From Actinokineospora sp. NBRC 105648 (GTDB lineage: Bacteria; Actinomycetota; Actinomycetes; Mycobacteriales; Pseudonocardiaceae), in the NCBI RefSeq assembly GCF_030269645.1, contig NZ_BSTR01000018.1, forward strand, positions 62,001 through 126,000: a stretch of DNA of 64,000 nucleotides, read 5' to 3'. Of the stretch, positions 43,072 through 53,736 are shown one piece after another (within the stretch, counting starts at the first letter, position 1; each line of letters begins with the position of its first letter). Below the pieces are notes generated by a model. That model had not been told where the DNA came from, searched no databases, and saw only the letters and a program-made list of their open reading frames with translations. The position numbers were made by a program, and so were the translations under genes.

Positions 43072-46000
43072 TCAGGCGAGCGGGCGGAAGCCGACCCGCT
43101 CGGCGTCGGCGACCGAGCGGAACCAGACCTCGGCGACCGTGCGGTCGAACTTCGGCGAGTCCGGGGAGCAGTAGCGCAGCGCGGTCACGCTGGCCTTGAT
43201 CGTGTACTCGCTCGACGGCGAGCGGCCACCGGGCAGCGGCATGGCCGACCCCGGGCCGAACGGGCCGGGCGGCACGAACGGGTCGACACCGGAGGACGAC
43301 TGCTGGAACGTGCGGGCACCGCGCAACCGGTGCGGCGGCGGCGGGACGGCCTTCGCCTCGGCGGCGGCCTCGTCCGCGGGCAGGATGGGCTCGAAGAGCG
43401 ACCGCTCGCGGTCGGGGGTCCTCGGCGCCGACGAGGTGACCGGGGCCGCGGCGGTGGCCGACGCGGCGGGCGCGGGCTGGGGTGCGGTGGCGGGAACGCT
43501 GGGCGTCGGCGCGGGGGCGGCGGTGGGCGAGGTCTGCACGCCGAAGGGGAAACGGTTCTGCGGCTTGGACGGAATCCGCTTGGGCAACACGTTCGACGTC
43601 CTTCCCGGCTGCGCCTGGCCATAGGCGGCGGTGGGCGAAATGGGCTGCTGGAACCCGGTCTGCTCGACCGCCCCGGCGTGCGCGTGGGCAGGCTCGGCGA
43701 CCTCGGTCGCGGCGTGCGCGGGCCCGCTCGGCTCGACCTCGGCCGCGGGCTCCTCCTCGGACTCGCCGTACCGCGGCTCGGAAGACGGGTCGGTGTACCC
43801 GGAACCGGCGTAGCGGCCCGCGGTGCGCGACTCGGGATCGGCGTAGCGGCCGGTGGACTCGGCGGCGTCAGCGGACTCGGTGTCGGCCTGGGCGTAGCGC
43901 CCGACCGGGTGGCGGTTACCCGGGCGGCCCGTGGCGGGCCGCGGGTCGGCGTAGCGGCCGGACTCGGCGGGATCGGTGTCCGGCTGCGCGTAGCGGCCCG
44001 ACAGGTCGGACTGGCGCGTGCCGGAATCGACGTGCTGGGCCGCGGCGGACTGGGCCTCGGGTTCGGCGTAGCGGCTGGACTCCGCGTGGTCGGCGGAGTC
44101 CGCCTCGGACCGCGCGTAGCGGGCGGCCAGGCCCGACTGGCGACTGCCGGAATCGGTGTAGCCGGGCTGGCGGGTAGCGGACTCGGACTCGACCGCATCG
44201 GCTTCCGACTGCGCGTAGCGAGCGGCCAGGCCCGACTGACGGCTACCCGGACCGGCGTAGCCAGCGTGGGTGGCGGACTCGGACTCGACCGCGTCGGGCT
44301 CGGACTGCCCGTAGCGACCCGCCCGACCCGACTGCCTGCCACCAGGATCGGCGTAGCCGGCCCCGTGAGTGGTGGACTCGGTGTCGACCGCGTCGGCCTC
44401 GGACCGCGCGTAGCGACCCACCCGGCCCGACTGCGGGCCACCAGGATCGGCGTGCTGGGCGCCGGGGGCGGTCTCGTCCACATCGGACCGCGCGTAACGG
44501 CTGGTCAGACCAGATTCGCGGCCACCCGACTCGGCATAGCCGGGCGCGGCGGACTCGGACTCGACCGGATCGGCCTCCGACCGCGCGTAGCGTGCGGCCG
44601 GGCCCGACTGGCGGCTACCCGGATCGGCGTAGCCGGCCTCGTGGGCGGCGGGCTGGTCTGCCTGCTCCTCGTCGGGCTGGGCGTAGCGGTCCGGGTCGGC
44701 GTAGCCGGTGCTGGACTCGGCCTCGTCGGTGTCCTCGACCGGGTCCGCGACGGGCTGGGTGTAGCGGCGGGCGCCGGGGTCGACGTACCGAGTGGCCTCC
44801 GCCTCCGGTTCACCGGTGGACTCGGCCGCGTCGACGGGATCGGCGTAGCGGCTGGTCTGGGCGGCGGAGTCGGACAGGTGCTGGGCGTAGGCGCTGTCGG
44901 ACTCGCCGTACGCGGTCGCCGGGTCGGCGTAGCGGTTCGCGCGGGACGGGGTGTCCTCGGCGTAGCGGTGGGTCGGCTCGACCTTGGGCTCGGTGAAGCG
45001 GGCGACCACCGGGTCGGCGTAGCGGCGCGTCAGCGCGGGCGCGGTCTCGGACTCGGCATAGCCGCCGGTGTCGCCGGGGCGCTCGGGGTCGTCACGGCGG
45101 TAGCGGTCGGCCAGGCTCGGCTCGGGCGCGTAGGGCTGCTCGTCCTCGGCGCGGACCGGCTCGACGTACTGGGTCTCGGTCGCGTCCGGCTGCTGGGCGC
45201 GGACCGGCTCGACGAACGCGGTGGCGTCGACCGCGGCGATCGCGGGCGCCTCGTCGGCGGTGTCGTCGTCGTAGTGGCCGCCGAGGACGCCGCTGTTCGC
45301 GTAGCCGTCGGCCGCGGGCACCTCGTCCAGCTCGCCGTCCAGCTCATCGTCGAGGTCGTCGACCAGGGCGTGGTCCTCGGCCTCGGCCTTGCCCTCGGCA
45401 TCGATGCGGCGGATCAGCTCACCCGGGATCGGCGTGGTGTGCTGGGTGAAGATCGTGCCCGTGTCGTCGCCGTAGTGGTGGTCGGACTCGTGCTCGGGCT
45501 CGTAGTCGGCGGCCTCGTCCGCCGCGTCCTCGTCCCCTTCGGCGAGAGCGGCGGGCTCGGTCTCGTCGGTCTCGTCGGCTTCGTCGCCCGCGGCCTCGTC
45601 GAGGTCGTCGACCTCGGTGCCGTCGAGGTCGTCGACCAGCTCGGCGTCGTCGCGGTCGCCCACCCACTCGGGCCGGTCCGGTTCGAGCTCGGAGCGGTCG
45701 GTGGCCGGGATGTACTGCGTGGCCTCGGACCGGGACAGGTCGACCGGTTCGAACCCGGAGTCGGTGTGCGAGTCGGCGGCGGGCGCGGGCAACGCGCGCA
45801 GACCGTCCTCGTCGTCGTCGGGCAGCGTGAGCAGACCGCGGCGGATGTCGTCGGCGCCGTCGCGGTCGGCCGCGGGCTCGCCGACCGGGCGCAGGTCGTC
45901 GTGCGTCCCGAAACCGGGGACCAGCGAGGACGGGCCGCGCTCGCGCGTGGTCGGCTCCGGGTCGGCGGCAGGCGTGGCCTCGCGCTTGCGCGCGCCCGCC

Positions 46001-46122
46001 AGCCTGCCCTCCAGCTCGGTGACGCGCTTGCGGGCGGGGTTGGCGATCAGCGCCCAGCAGAGCACCGCGCCGACCAGGAAACCGGCGAGGCTCCACACCC
46101 ACACCTGCCCGAAGAACGGCAT
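43072..46122 (-). CDS. Large acidic repeat protein with membrane anchor and sunset-like C-terminal domain
   Basis: A 1016-aa protein. Order: transmembrane helix (about 8-28, VWSLAGFLVGAVLCWALI); basic stretch; very acidic low-complexity region (about 50-300); Ser/Arg/Asp/Tyr-rich tandem repeats (about residues 497-720); Pro/Ala/Thr linker; and a C-terminal domain of about 50 residues related to the neighbour's. The repeats share the core YADPGSRQSGLAARYARSE. The order suggests an elongated or disordered protein anchored at the membrane. ATG 46122 has GGAGGG 11 nt upstream; an 18-residue extension before it is not used. Function unknown. Confidence 0.8.
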   Translation of the reverse strand: MPFFGQVWVWSLAGFLVGAVLCWALIANPARKRVTELEGRLAGARKREATPAADPEPTTRERGPSSLVPGFGTHDDLRPVGEPAADRDGADDIRRGLLTLPDDDEDGLRALPAPAADSHTDSGFEPVDLSRSEATQYIPATDRSELEPDRPEWVGDRDDAELVDDLDGTEVDDLDEAAGDEADETDETEPAALAEGDEDAADEAADYEPEHESDHHYGDDTGTIFTQHTTPIPGELIRRIDAEGKAEAEDHALVDDLDDELDGELDEVPAADGYANSGVLGGHYDDDTADEAPAIAAVDATAFVEPVRAQQPDATETQYVEPVRAEDEQPYAPEPSLADRYRRDDPERPGDTGGYAESETAPALTRRYADPVVARFTEPKVEPTHRYAEDTPSRANRYADPATAYGESDSAYAQHLSDSAAQTSRYADPVDAAESTGEPEAEATRYVDPGARRYTQPVADPVEDTDEAESSTGYADPDRYAQPDEEQADQPAAHEAGYADPGSRQSGPAARYARSEADPVESESAAPGYAESGGRESGLTSRYARSDVDETAPGAQHADPGGPQSGRVGRYARSEADAVDTESTTHGAGYADPGGRQSGRAGRYGQSEPDAVESESATHAGYAGPGSRQSGLAARYAQSEADAVESESATRQPGYTDSGSRQSGLAARYARSEADSADHAESSRYAEPEAQSAAAQHVDSGTRQSDLSGRYAQPDTDPAESGRYADPRPATGRPGNRHPVGRYAQADTESADAAESTGRYADPESRTAGRYAGSGYTDPSSEPRYGESEEEPAAEVEPSGPAHAATEVAEPAHAHAGAVEQTGFQQPISPTAAYGQAQPGRTSNVLPKRIPSKPQNRFPFGVQTSPTAAPAPTPSVPATAPQPAPAASATAAAPVTSSAPRTPDRERSLFEPILPADEAAAEAKAVPPPPHRLRGARTFQQSSSGVDPFVPPGPFGPGSAMPLPGGRSPSSEYTIKASVTALRYCSPDSPKFDRTVAEVWFRSVADAERVGFRPLA
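43950..44634 (-). repeat. In-frame tandem repeat array, about 93-99 bp units
   Basis: Seven recognisable units begin at 44634, 44541, 44454, 44358, 44262, 44163 and 44034 (minus strand), a spacing of 87, 93, 96, 96 and 99 bp with a final 129. Each encodes a variant of YADPGSRQSGLAARYARSE plus VESES-type acidic linkers. Similar copies nearby suggest growth by unequal crossing-over; repeat number may vary between strains. Confidence 0.85.
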
Positions 46123-46267
46123 CGCCGACGTCTCCCTCCCGGCCGCGCCAAGGCGGCGCGTCACACGGTTGTCCAAGCCTAGGGGAGGTTACTGCCGTCC
46201 AAGGGACGACTGGCAGCGCGCCGCGCAATTCAACGGTACGTCACAGTCCGTTGAAGAAATCTGTGCC

Positions 46268-47281
46268 TTACCGGGTTCGCTCGACTACATAACGTGTCAG
46301 CAGTTCCAGTGCGTCACGAGCCGGTCCCTCGGGCAACGAGAAGAGTTCGGCGTGGGCGCGGTCGGCGTAGGAGTCCAGCGTCCGGCGCGCGCGCTCGAGA
46401 CCCGAGGACCCGCGCAGCAGGGTCAGCGCCTCCTCGACCTCGGCGTCGTCGGTGATCGGGCCCGCCAGCAGCTGGGTGAGCCGCGGGTCGGCGCCGTCGG
46501 CCAGCGCGTAGAGCATCGGGAGCGTGCGCACGCCCTCGCGCAGGTCGGTGCCGGGGGTCTTGCCGGACTCGTCGGCGGGCGAGGCGATGTCGATGACGTC
46601 GTCGGAGATCTGGAACGCCGCGCCGAGGACCTCGCCGAAGCGGTACAGGGCGGCGACCTGCGCGGCGGGGGCACCGGAGAACATGGCGCCGTAGCGGGCC
46701 GCGGTGGCGATCAGCGACCCGGTCTTCTGGCCGATCACCGACAGGTAGTGCTCGATCGGGTCGTCGTCGCCGGGGCCGACCGTCTCGCGCATCTGGCCGG
46801 TGACCAGCTCGCGCATCGTCTCGGCGATCACCCGGGTGGCCAGCGCGCCGAGGTCGGCGACCAGCATCGAGGCGTGCGCGAAGAGGAAGTCGCCGGTCAG
46901 GATCGCCACGGAGTTGTTCCACCGGACGTTGGCGCTCTCGTCGCCGCGGCGCATGGTGGCCTCGTCCATGACGTCGTCGTGGTAGAGCGTGGCCAGGTGG
47001 ACCAGTTCGACCGCGGCGGCGGAGGCGATCACCTCGTCGGTGCTGCCGTCGTTGAGCTGCGCGGCGAGCAGGGTGAACAGCGGCCGAAAGCGCTTGCCGC
47101 CCGCCTTGACCAGGTGCAGCGCGGCCTCGTCGACGAAGTCGAAGTCGCTGTGCACGACGGACCGCAGCAGGTCCTCGACCCGGACGAGGCCGTCGTTGAT
47201 CAGCTGGACCAGTGCCGGGTCGGCGTGCTCGAGGCCCAGTGATCTGGACAGCGCTCCGACGGAGTTCTCGGTGGCAGTCAC
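46268..47281 (-). CDS. Long-chain polyprenyl diphosphate synthase
   Basis: A 337-aa trans-prenyltransferase. The first aspartate-rich motif is DDVMD (102-106, LYHDDVMDEATMRRG), the second is DDVID in AFQISDDVIDIASP, and GGKRFRPLF is conserved. A small Ala at the fifth position before the first Asp suggests long-chain products, as for menaquinone side chains. GTG 47281 has AGGAG 10 nt upstream. It lies directly downstream of nuoN, matching the link between menaquinone supply and complex I seen in actinobacteria. Confidence 0.92.
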   Translation of the reverse strand: MTATENSVGALSRSLGLEHADPALVQLINDGLVRVEDLLRSVVHSDFDFVDEAALHLVKAGGKRFRPLFTLLAAQLNDGSTDEVIASAAAVELVHLATLYHDDVMDEATMRRGDESANVRWNNSVAILTGDFLFAHASMLVADLGALATRVIAETMRELVTGQMRETVGPGDDDPIEHYLSVIGQKTGSLIATAARYGAMFSGAPAAQVAALYRFGEVLGAAFQISDDVIDIASPADESGKTPGTDLREGVRTLPMLYALADGADPRLTQLLAGPITDDAEVEEALTLLRGSSGLERARRTLDSYADRAHAELFSLPEGPARDALELLTRYVVERTR

Positions 47282-47359
47282 GTCAGCGGCACTCCTGATC
47301 AGCTGTGGCTCTTGACTCCCGAGCGTACTTGCCCGCACCCGCGCACCTGCCCCGGATGT

Positions 47360-47400
47360 CTCGAAGGCCACCTCCGCGAACCGCGGAAGTGGCCTTCGAG
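47360..47400 (-). terminator. Hairpin after nuoN
   Basis: A 19-bp stem (47360-47378 with 47382-47400) with one G-U pair lies 18 bp beyond the nuoN stop. It separates the nuo operon from the polyprenyl synthase gene. A U-tract is lacking, so it may only attenuate read-through. Confidence 0.7.
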
Positions 47401-47417
47401 TGGGAAGAACAGTGGAA

Positions 47418-49010
47418 CTAGCGGATCGCGAACACGGCCCCGGAGGCCCAGTCGAGCGCGAACGCGGGCGCGACGCCCAGCAGCAGGGTGACCAGCACAC
47501 CCAGGGTGATCGCGGCGGTGGTGAAGGCGCCGGGCACGGTGACCGTGGGGCCGTCGGCGGCGGGCTCGCTGAAGTACATCAGCACGATCACCCGCAGGTA
47601 GAAGAACGCCGCGACCGCGGAGGCGACCAGGCCGACCACGACCAGCGGGGCCATGCCGTCGTCGATCGCCGCCTCGAAGACCACGAACTTGCCGACGAAC
47701 CCGCTGGTGAGCGGGATCCCCGCCAGCGCGAGCAGCAGGAAGGTGAACACCGCGGCCACCAGTGGCGAGCGCTTGGCCAGGCCCGCCCACTGCGACAGGT
47801 GCGTCGCCTCGCCGGAGGCGTCGCGCACCAGGCTGATCACGCCGAAAGTGGCCAGCGTGGTGAAGCCATAGGTGAGCAGGTAGAACAGCGTGCCGGACAG
47901 GCCCTTCTCGGTGAGCGCGATCGAGCCGATCAGCAGGAAGCCCGCGTGCGCCACCGAGGAGTAGGCGATCATGCGCTTCACGTCGGTCTGGGTCAGGCCG
48001 AGGACGGCGCCGATGACCATGGACACGATGGCCACGCCCCAGAGCACGCCGCGCCACTCCCAGTTGGTCGATTGGAACGCGACCTGCAGCACGCGCAGGA
48101 TCCCGCCGAACGCGGCGACCTTGGTGCAGGCGGCCATGAACGCGGTGACCGGGGTCGGCGCGCCCTGGTAGACGTCCGGGGTCCAGGTGTGGAACGGGCC
48201 GACCGACGCCTTGAACAGCAGGCCGACGACCAGCAGGCCCATGCCCGCGAACAGCAGCGTGTCGGAGCGGTCGGTGCCCGCGGCGGCGGCGGAGATGTCG
48301 GCCAGGCGCACCGAACCCGCGTAGCCGTAGAGCAGCGCGACGCCGTAGAGGAAGAACGCCGAGGCGAACGCGCCGAGCAGGAAGTACTTGACCGCGGCCT
48401 CCTGCGAGAGCAGGCGGCGACGGCGGGCCAGGCCGCACATCAGGTACAGCGGCAGCGACAGCACTTCCAGCGCGATGAACATCGTCAGCAGGTCGTTGGC
48501 CGCGCAGAAGATCATCATGCCGCCGAGCGCGAACAGCGTCAGCGGGAAGACCTCGGTCTGCATCCCGGTCGAGGCGACCTGCGCGCGGTCCTGCACGGTG
48601 CCCGGCCGGATCGCCGCGCTGGCCACGAACGCGCCGCCCGGCTCGACCGAGCGGTCGGCGATCAGCAGCACCGCGCCCAGCGAGAGCGCCAGCAGCGTGC
48701 CCCACAGGAACAGCGCGGGGCGGTCGACCGCGAGGGTGCCCTTCATGGCCAGCTCACCGGCCGCGGGGGCGTCGGTGGCGTAGGCCACCAGCGCGATACC
48801 CGCGCCGACGACGGTCAGCAGCGAGAGCACGACCTGCGCGGGCCAGCGCTGGTGCCGGGGCAGGAACGCCTCGAACAGCACGCCGACGCACGCCGCCCCG
48901 AGCACGATCAGGATCGGCCAGATCGCGCCGACCGGTGGCGCCTCCACCTTGGCGGGCGCGGTCGGCTGCTGCTCCTGCGCGAGCAGGAGCACCGAAGAGA
49001 TCACGGACAC
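47418..49010 (-). CDS. nuoN: NADH-quinone oxidoreductase subunit N
   Basis: A 530-aa antiporter-like complex I subunit with about 14 transmembrane helices. Proton-channel residues are seen in MFIALEVLSLPLYLMCGL, SQEAAVKYFLLGAFASAFFLYG and VGPFHTWTPDVYQGAPTPVTAFMA, in overlapping parts. GTG 49010 has GAGG 8 nt upstream and overlaps nuoM by 10 nt. It is the last nuo gene. Confidence 0.95.
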   Translation of the reverse strand: MSVISSVLLLAQEQQPTAPAKVEAPPVGAIWPILIVLGAACVGVLFEAFLPRHQRWPAQVVLSLLTVVGAGIALVAYATDAPAAGELAMKGTLAVDRPALFLWGTLLALSLGAVLLIADRSVEPGGAFVASAAIRPGTVQDRAQVASTGMQTEVFPLTLFALGGMMIFCAANDLLTMFIALEVLSLPLYLMCGLARRRRLLSQEAAVKYFLLGAFASAFFLYGVALLYGYAGSVRLADISAAAAGTDRSDTLLFAGMGLLVVGLLFKASVGPFHTWTPDVYQGAPTPVTAFMAACTKVAAFGGILRVLQVAFQSTNWEWRGVLWGVAIVSMVIGAVLGLTQTDVKRMIAYSSVAHAGFLLIGSIALTEKGLSGTLFYLLTYGFTTLATFGVISLVRDASGEATHLSQWAGLAKRSPLVAAVFTFLLLALAGIPLTSGFVGKFVVFEAAIDDGMAPLVVVGLVASAVAAFFYLRVIVLMYFSEPAADGPTVTVPGAFTTAAITLGVLVTLLLGVAPAFALDWASGAVFAIR

Positions 49011-50638
49011 TGCAGTTGCCTCTCTGCGGACTGGACCGGGTCGACCAGGCCCGCCGCGCACATCGTGGCGTCCACGGTCGGGGTCACGGTGTCGAGCACG
49101 GGCTTGGGGAACAGGCCCAGGCCGACGATCAGCAGGATCAGCGGCGCGAGGACCGCCTTCTCCCGGAGGTTCAGGTCGAGGATCGCCTTCTTCGCGCCGA
49201 CGGCCGAGTCCACCAGGGTGCCGACGCCGCCCGCGGTGCCGGTGCTCGGACCCGCGAGCGGCTCCTCGCCCACCAGCGCGTTGCCGCGCAGCGGGCCCTG
49301 CATGATCCGCTGGTAGAGCCAGAGCACGTAGAGCGCGGCGAAGATCATGCCGACGGTGGCGATGATGGTGTAGACGGGCGCGTTCGGGTACGAGCCGATG
49401 AGCACCAGGAACTCGCTGACGAAGGAGTTGGTGCCCGGCAGCGACAGCGAGCTCAGGCCCGCGATCAGCAGCACGCCCGCCAGCAGCGGGGTCAGCTTGG
49501 CCATGCCGCCGTAGTCGGCGACCCGGGAGGAGCCGCCGCCGCGGCTGATCACCATGCCGACCACCAGGATCAGCATGCCGGTGGCGATGCTGTGGTTGAT
49601 CATGTAGGTGACCGAGCCGGTCATCGCCTGCGAGCTGAACGCGAAGATGCCCAGCGCGATGAAGCCGAAGTGGGCGATCGAGACGTAGGCCAGGAAGCGC
49701 TTCATGTCCCGCTGCCCGGTCGCCAGCAGCGAGCCGTAGATGACCCCGGCGACCGCGAGCACCAGCACCAGCGGCGCGAGTTCCTTGCTGGCCAACGGGA
49801 ACATCGGCAGCAGGTAGCGCAGGAAGCCGAAGGTGCCGACCTTGTCCAGGATGCCGACCAGCAGCACCGCGACGCCGATCGGCGCCTCGGCGGTGGCGTC
49901 GGGCAGCCAGGTGTGCACCGGCACCAGCGGCGCCTTGATCGCGAAGGCGACGAAGAAGCCGAGGAACAGCCAGATCTGGGTGGACAGCGGCGCGTCGTGC
50001 ACGACCTGGACCAGGGTGGCCCAGTCGAAGGTGCCCTTGCCCAGCTCGTCCCCGGCGAGCACGTAGCAGCCGATGACCGAGGCCAGCATGATCAGGCCGC
50101 CGAGGAAGGAGTACAGGAAGAACTTGACCGCCGCGTACTGCCTGCGGGCGCCGCCGTAGGAGCCGATCAGGAAGTACATCGGGATCAGCATGATCTCGAA
50201 GAGCACGTAGAACAGGAACACGTCGGTGGCCGCGAACACCCCGACGGTCAGCGCCTGCTCCAGCAGGATCAGCGAGAAGAAGCCGCCCTTGGTGCGGCCC
50301 TCGGGCAGCTTGTCCGCCCAGCCCGCGCCGATCACCAGCGGCACCAGCAGCCCGATGACCGCGATCATCACCAGCGCGATGCCGTCGATGGCGAAGGAGA
50401 TGTGCACGCCGAAGGCGGGGATCCAGTCGAACGAGAACGACTGCTGCAGGCGGGCGCCGCCGGGCTCGAAGTTGGCCCAGGACACCAGCGCCACGACGAA
50501 CTCGGCGACCGAGAAGCCGAGCGCGGCGAGCTTGGCGGTGCGGTCGTTGCCGCGCAGCGCGACCACGACCGCAGCGCCGACCAGCGGCAGCAGCAGCAAC
50601 GCCGCCAGCAGCCAGGAACCGGTCCCGGACGTGGTCAT
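49001..50638 (-). CDS. nuoM: NADH-quinone oxidoreductase subunit M
   Basis: A 545-aa antiporter-like subunit, about 14 transmembrane helices. Key segments: [15 protein letters not shown] (conserved Glu), [16 protein letters not shown] (Lys), and [22 protein letters not shown]. It forms one of three proton-pumping modules. It overlaps nuoL by 4 nt and nuoN by 10 nt. Confidence 0.96.
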   Translation of the reverse strand: MTTSGTGSWLLAALLLLPLVGAAVVVALRGNDRTAKLAALGFSVAEFVVALVSWANFEPGGARLQQSFSFDWIPAFGVHISFAIDGIALVMIAVIGLLVPLVIGAGWADKLPEGRTKGGFFSLILLEQALTVGVFAATDVFLFYVLFEIMLIPMYFLIGSYGGARRQYAAVKFFLYSFLGGLIMLASVIGCYVLAGDELGKGTFDWATLVQVVHDAPLSTQIWLFLGFFVAFAIKAPLVPVHTWLPDATAEAPIGVAVLLVGILDKVGTFGFLRYLLPMFPLASKELAPLVLVLAVAGVIYGSLLATGQRDMKRFLAYVSIAHFGFIALGIFAFSSQAMTGSVTYMINHSIATGMLILVVGMVISRGGGSSRVADYGGMAKLTPLLAGVLLIAGLSSLSLPGTNSFVSEFLVLIGSYPNAPVYTIIATVGMIFAALYVLWLYQRIMQGPLRGNALVGEEPLAGPSTGTAGGVGTLVDSAVGAKKAILDLNLREKAVLAPLILLIVGLGLFPKPVLDTVTPTVDATMCAAGLVDPVQSAERQLQCP

Positions 50639-52590
50639 GCGAACCTCACCATCAGCAGTGCGGCGATCACCAGGATCGACCCTCCGAGCATGGACAGCGC
50701 GTAGGAGCGCACGAAGCCGGTCTGCAGCCTGCGCAACCGGCCGGAGCTACCGCCCAGGCCCGCCGCGATGCCGTTGACCAGCCCGTCGACGCCGCGGTTG
50801 TCGACGAACACCAGGAACCTGGTGAGCCAGACGCCGGGGCGGGCGAACAGCGCCTCGTTGAGGTGGTTGCCGTAGAGGTCGGCGCGCGCGGCGCGGACCG
50901 GGAAGGACACCCGCGCCGGGCGGGTGACCGGCTGCTCGCGGCGGCCGAACACGACGAAGGCGGTGGCCGCGCCGATGGCCGAGATGGCCACCGTCAGGAC
51001 CGCGATCAGGGTGTGCGAGAGCGGACCGTGCTCCTCGACCAGCTCGCCGATCGAGGGGGTCAGCCACTCCGGGAGGATGCCGGAGAGGATGGCACCGGCG
51101 CCGACCGAGCCGACCGCCAGGACGATCATCGGCAGCGTCATGGTCCAGCCGGACTCGTGCGGGTGGTAGGCCCGGCCGTCCTCGCTCTTGAGGTTCTCCC
51201 AGCGCGGCTTGCCCAAGAACACCAGGATCAGCAGGCGGGTCATGTAGAACGCGGTCAGGCCGGCGCCCAGCAGCGCGATGCCGCCGAAGACCCAGCCGCG
51301 GCCGCCGCCCTCGCTGAACGCGGCGGCGATGATGGCGTCCTTGGAGAAGTAGCCGGACAGGAACGGGAAACCGATCAGCGCCAGGTAGCCCAGCGTCCAG
51401 GTGACGAAGGTGATCGGCATCTTGCGGGCCAGCCCGCCGAGGCGGCGGATGTTGCCCTCGTCGTTCATCCCGTGCATCACCGAACCGGCGCCGAGGAACA
51501 GCCCGGCCTTGAAGAAGCCGTGCGTGAGCAGGTGCAGGATGCCGAAGGCGTACCCGGCCGGGCCGAGGCCCACGGCCAGGATCATGTAGCCGATCTGGCT
51601 GACCGTCGAGTAGGCCAGCACCTTCTTGAAGTCGTCGTAGGCGCAGCCGATCACGCAGCCGATCAGCAGCGTCACCGCGCCGACGATCATCACGACCAGC
51701 CGGGCGTCCTCGGCCTGCGGCAGCGAGTACAGCGGGCTGGAGCGGGCGATCAGGTAGACGCCCGCGGTGACCATCGTCGCGGCGTGGATCAGCGCGGAGA
51801 CCGGAGTCGGGCCCGCCATCGCGTCCGGGAGCCAGGCCTGCAGCGGGAACTGGCCCGACTTACCGCAGGCGCCGAGCAGCAGCAGGATGCCGATCGAGAC
51901 CACGGTGGCGGTCGACTGGTTGCCGATCTGGGCGAACACCACGTCGTACTGGGTGCTGCCCATGGTCTTGAACATGATGAAGATCGCCAGCGCCAGGCCG
52001 ACGTCGCCGACCCGGTTCATCAGGAACGCCTTCTTCGCCGCGGTGGCCGCGAAGTCCTTGTCCTGGTACCAGCCGATCAGCAGGTAGGAGGCGAGGCCGA
52101 CGCCCTCCCAGCCGAAGTAGAGCGTCACGAACCCGTTGCCCAGCACCAGCAGCAGCATCGCCGCGACGAACAGGTTCAGGTAGGCGAAGAAGCGCCGCCG
52201 GTTCCGGTCGTCGGACATGTAGCCGATGGAGTAGATGTGGATCAGCGAGCCGACCCCGGTGATCAGCAGCACGAACGTCAGCGACAGCGGGTCGACCCGC
52301 AGTCCGAACTCGACGTCGAGGGCGTTGACCGGGATCCAGTCGAACAGGTGGACATCGCGCAGCCGGTCCTCGGCGCCCAGGGACTTGGTGTCCAGGAAGA
52401 GCACCACGCCGTAGACGAAGGCGGCGATGACCGTCGCGCTGCCGAGCAGGTGCCCCCACTTGTCGGTCCGCTTGCCGCCGATCAGCAGCACCGCGGCCCC
52501 GAACGCGGGGAGCACGAGCAGCAGCCAGGCCATGCTCGCGACCCCGGATGCCTGCTGGACCTCAGCAGCCAGGTTCATGGTTCCCGTCAC
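50635..52590 (-). CDS. nuoL: NADH-quinone oxidoreductase subunit L
   Basis: A 651-aa subunit, the largest antiporter-like part of complex I, with about 16 transmembrane helices and the long C-terminal lateral helix region. Conserved: [32 protein letters not shown], and [38 protein letters not shown] in overlapping parts. GTG 52590 with GAGGGG 7 nt upstream is preferred; ATG 52578 would be 4 residues shorter. Confidence 0.95.
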   Translation of the reverse strand: MTGTMNLAAEVQQASGVASMAWLLLVLPAFGAAVLLIGGKRTDKWGHLLGSATVIAAFVYGVVLFLDTKSLGAEDRLRDVHLFDWIPVNALDVEFGLRVDPLSLTFVLLITGVGSLIHIYSIGYMSDDRNRRRFFAYLNLFVAAMLLLVLGNGFVTLYFGWEGVGLASYLLIGWYQDKDFAATAAKKAFLMNRVGDVGLALAIFIMFKTMGSTQYDVVFAQIGNQSTATVVSIGILLLLGACGKSGQFPLQAWLPDAMAGPTPVSALIHAATMVTAGVYLIARSSPLYSLPQAEDARLVVMIVGAVTLLIGCVIGCAYDDFKKVLAYSTVSQIGYMILAVGLGPAGYAFGILHLLTHGFFKAGLFLGAGSVMHGMNDEGNIRRLGGLARKMPITFVTWTLGYLALIGFPFLSGYFSKDAIIAAAFSEGGGRGWVFGGIALLGAGLTAFYMTRLLILVFLGKPRWENLKSEDGRAYHPHESGWTMTLPMIVLAVGSVGAGAILSGILPEWLTPSIGELVEEHGPLSHTLIAVLTVAISAIGAATAFVVFGRREQPVTRPARVSFPVRAARADLYGNHLNEALFARPGVWLTRFLVFVDNRGVDGLVNGIAAGLGGSSGRLRRLQTGFVRSYALSMLGGSILVIAALLMVRFA

Positions 52591-52601
52591 CGAGTGTCCC
52601 C

Positions 52602-52901
52602 TCAGTACTTCAGCAGGTTGGAGTCGTCGACCGAGGCCGTCCGGCGGGTGCGGAAGATCGACATGATGATCGCCAAGCCGACCACGACCTCGGCGGCGGC
52701 GACCACCATCACGAAGAACGCCATCACCTGGCCGGACAGCGAGCCGTTGATCCGCGCGAAGGTCACCAGCGACAGGTTCACCGCGTTGAGCATCAGCTCG
52801 ACGCACATGAACACCACGATGGCGTTGCGGCGCACCAGGACGCCGACCGCGCCGATGGTGAACAGCAGGGCGGACAGCAGCAAGTAGTACGTAGGGGTCA
52901 T
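52602..52901 (-). CDS. nuoK: NADH-quinone oxidoreductase subunit K
   Basis: A 99-aa subunit with three transmembrane helices and the buried glutamate of the proton path in [16 protein letters not shown] (E36 of E. coli type), plus [18 protein letters not shown] 52901 gives the family start [14 protein letters not shown]. It follows nuoJ by 4 bp. Confidence 0.96.
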   Translation of the reverse strand: MTPTYYLLLSALLFTIGAVGVLVRRNAIVVFMCVELMLNAVNLSLVTFARINGSLSGQVMAFFVMVVAAAEVVVGLAIIMSIFRTRRTASVDDSNLLKY

Positions 52902-52905
52902 GCTC

Positions 52906-53736
52906 CTACTTCTCCTTACCGGGTGCGAGCGCACGGGCGTCGGGCCCAGGCAGGGTGCCTGCGACGGCCTTGCGCTCCTCGTCGAGCTTCTCCGAGGCGG
53001 TGGCGTCGATGAGCCGCGAGAGCGACTCCTCGGCGACCGAGCCGTCGGGCAGCAGCGCCGGGGTGGCGACCGAGTTCGAGGTGGCGAACACGCCGGGGCC
53101 GGGCAGCGGCGACGGGCGGTCGTGCTCGCCGCGGAAGCGGGCCTCGACCAGCTCCTTCTGCGTCCTCTTGCCGCGCAGGTGCCGGTCGACGTAGCCCAGC
53201 ACCATCGCGCCGACGGCGGCGGTGATCAGCAGCGCCGAGGTCAGCTCGAACGGGAACAGGTACTCGTCGAAGATGCTCAGGCCGATGTTGGCGACGTTGC
53301 CCTTGCCGCCGTTGGCCTGCTCACCGGCCAGGCCGACCGCGGTGACGTCGGTGAACGCGCGGCCGACCGCGGCCACGATCAGCACCGCGAGGCCGACGCC
53401 GAGCACACCGGCCCACAGCCGCTGGCCGCGCAGCACCTCGACCACCGAGTCCGAGGAGTCGCGGCCGACCAGCATCAGCACGAACAGGAACAGCATCATG
53501 ATCGCGCCGGTGTAGACGATGATCTGCACGAAGCCCAGGAACGGCGCCTGCTGCACCATGTAGATCACGCCCAGGCTGAGCATGGTCATCACCAGGAACA
53601 GCGCCGAGTGCACGGCGTTGCGGGCGAAGATCATGCCGAGGCCACCGGCCAGGGCCAGCGGGCCGAGCACCCAGAAGGCCACCGCCTCGCCGGTGCTCAC
53701 CTGGTTCGCGGCCTGGGCCAACACCATCGCGCTCAC
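52906..53736 (-). CDS. nuoJ: NADH-quinone oxidoreductase subunit J
   Basis: A 276-aa membrane subunit. Five helices are in the first ~185 residues; [22 protein letters not shown] and [21 protein letters not shown] are conserved. The C-terminal ~90 residues form a charged tail ([16 protein letters not shown] and following) longer than in E. coli NuoJ. GTG 53736 with GGAGG 7 nt upstream overlaps the nuoI stop (GTGA). Confidence 0.94.
   Translation of the reverse strand: MSAMVLAQAANQVSTGEAVAFWVLGPLALAGGLGMIFARNAVHSALFLVMTMLSLGVIYMVQQAPFLGFVQIIVYTGAIMMLFLFVLMLVGRDSSDSVVEVLRGQRLWAGVLGVGLAVLIVAAVGRAFTDVTAVGLAGEQANGGKGNVANIGLSIFDEYLFPFELTSALLITAAVGAMVLGYVDRHLRGKRTQKELVEARFRGEHDRPSPLPGPGVFATSNSVATPALLPDGSVAEESLSRLIDATASEKLDEERKAVAGTLPGPDARALAPGKEK

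Noticed and set aside
43950-44634. Possible CRISPR array
   Set aside because: The repeats are in-frame coding units of ~95 bp without unique spacers of constant length, and no cas gene is present.
42727-46182. 1151-codon open frame on the plus strand
   Set aside because: It mirrors the repeat-rich acidic gene; Gly/Leu/Val-rich repeats are the reverse complement of the real repeats.
48935-52887. Long plus-strand frames rich in Asp, Arg and Gln opposite nuoM/nuoL
   Set aside because: They are antisense shadows of conserved complex I subunits.
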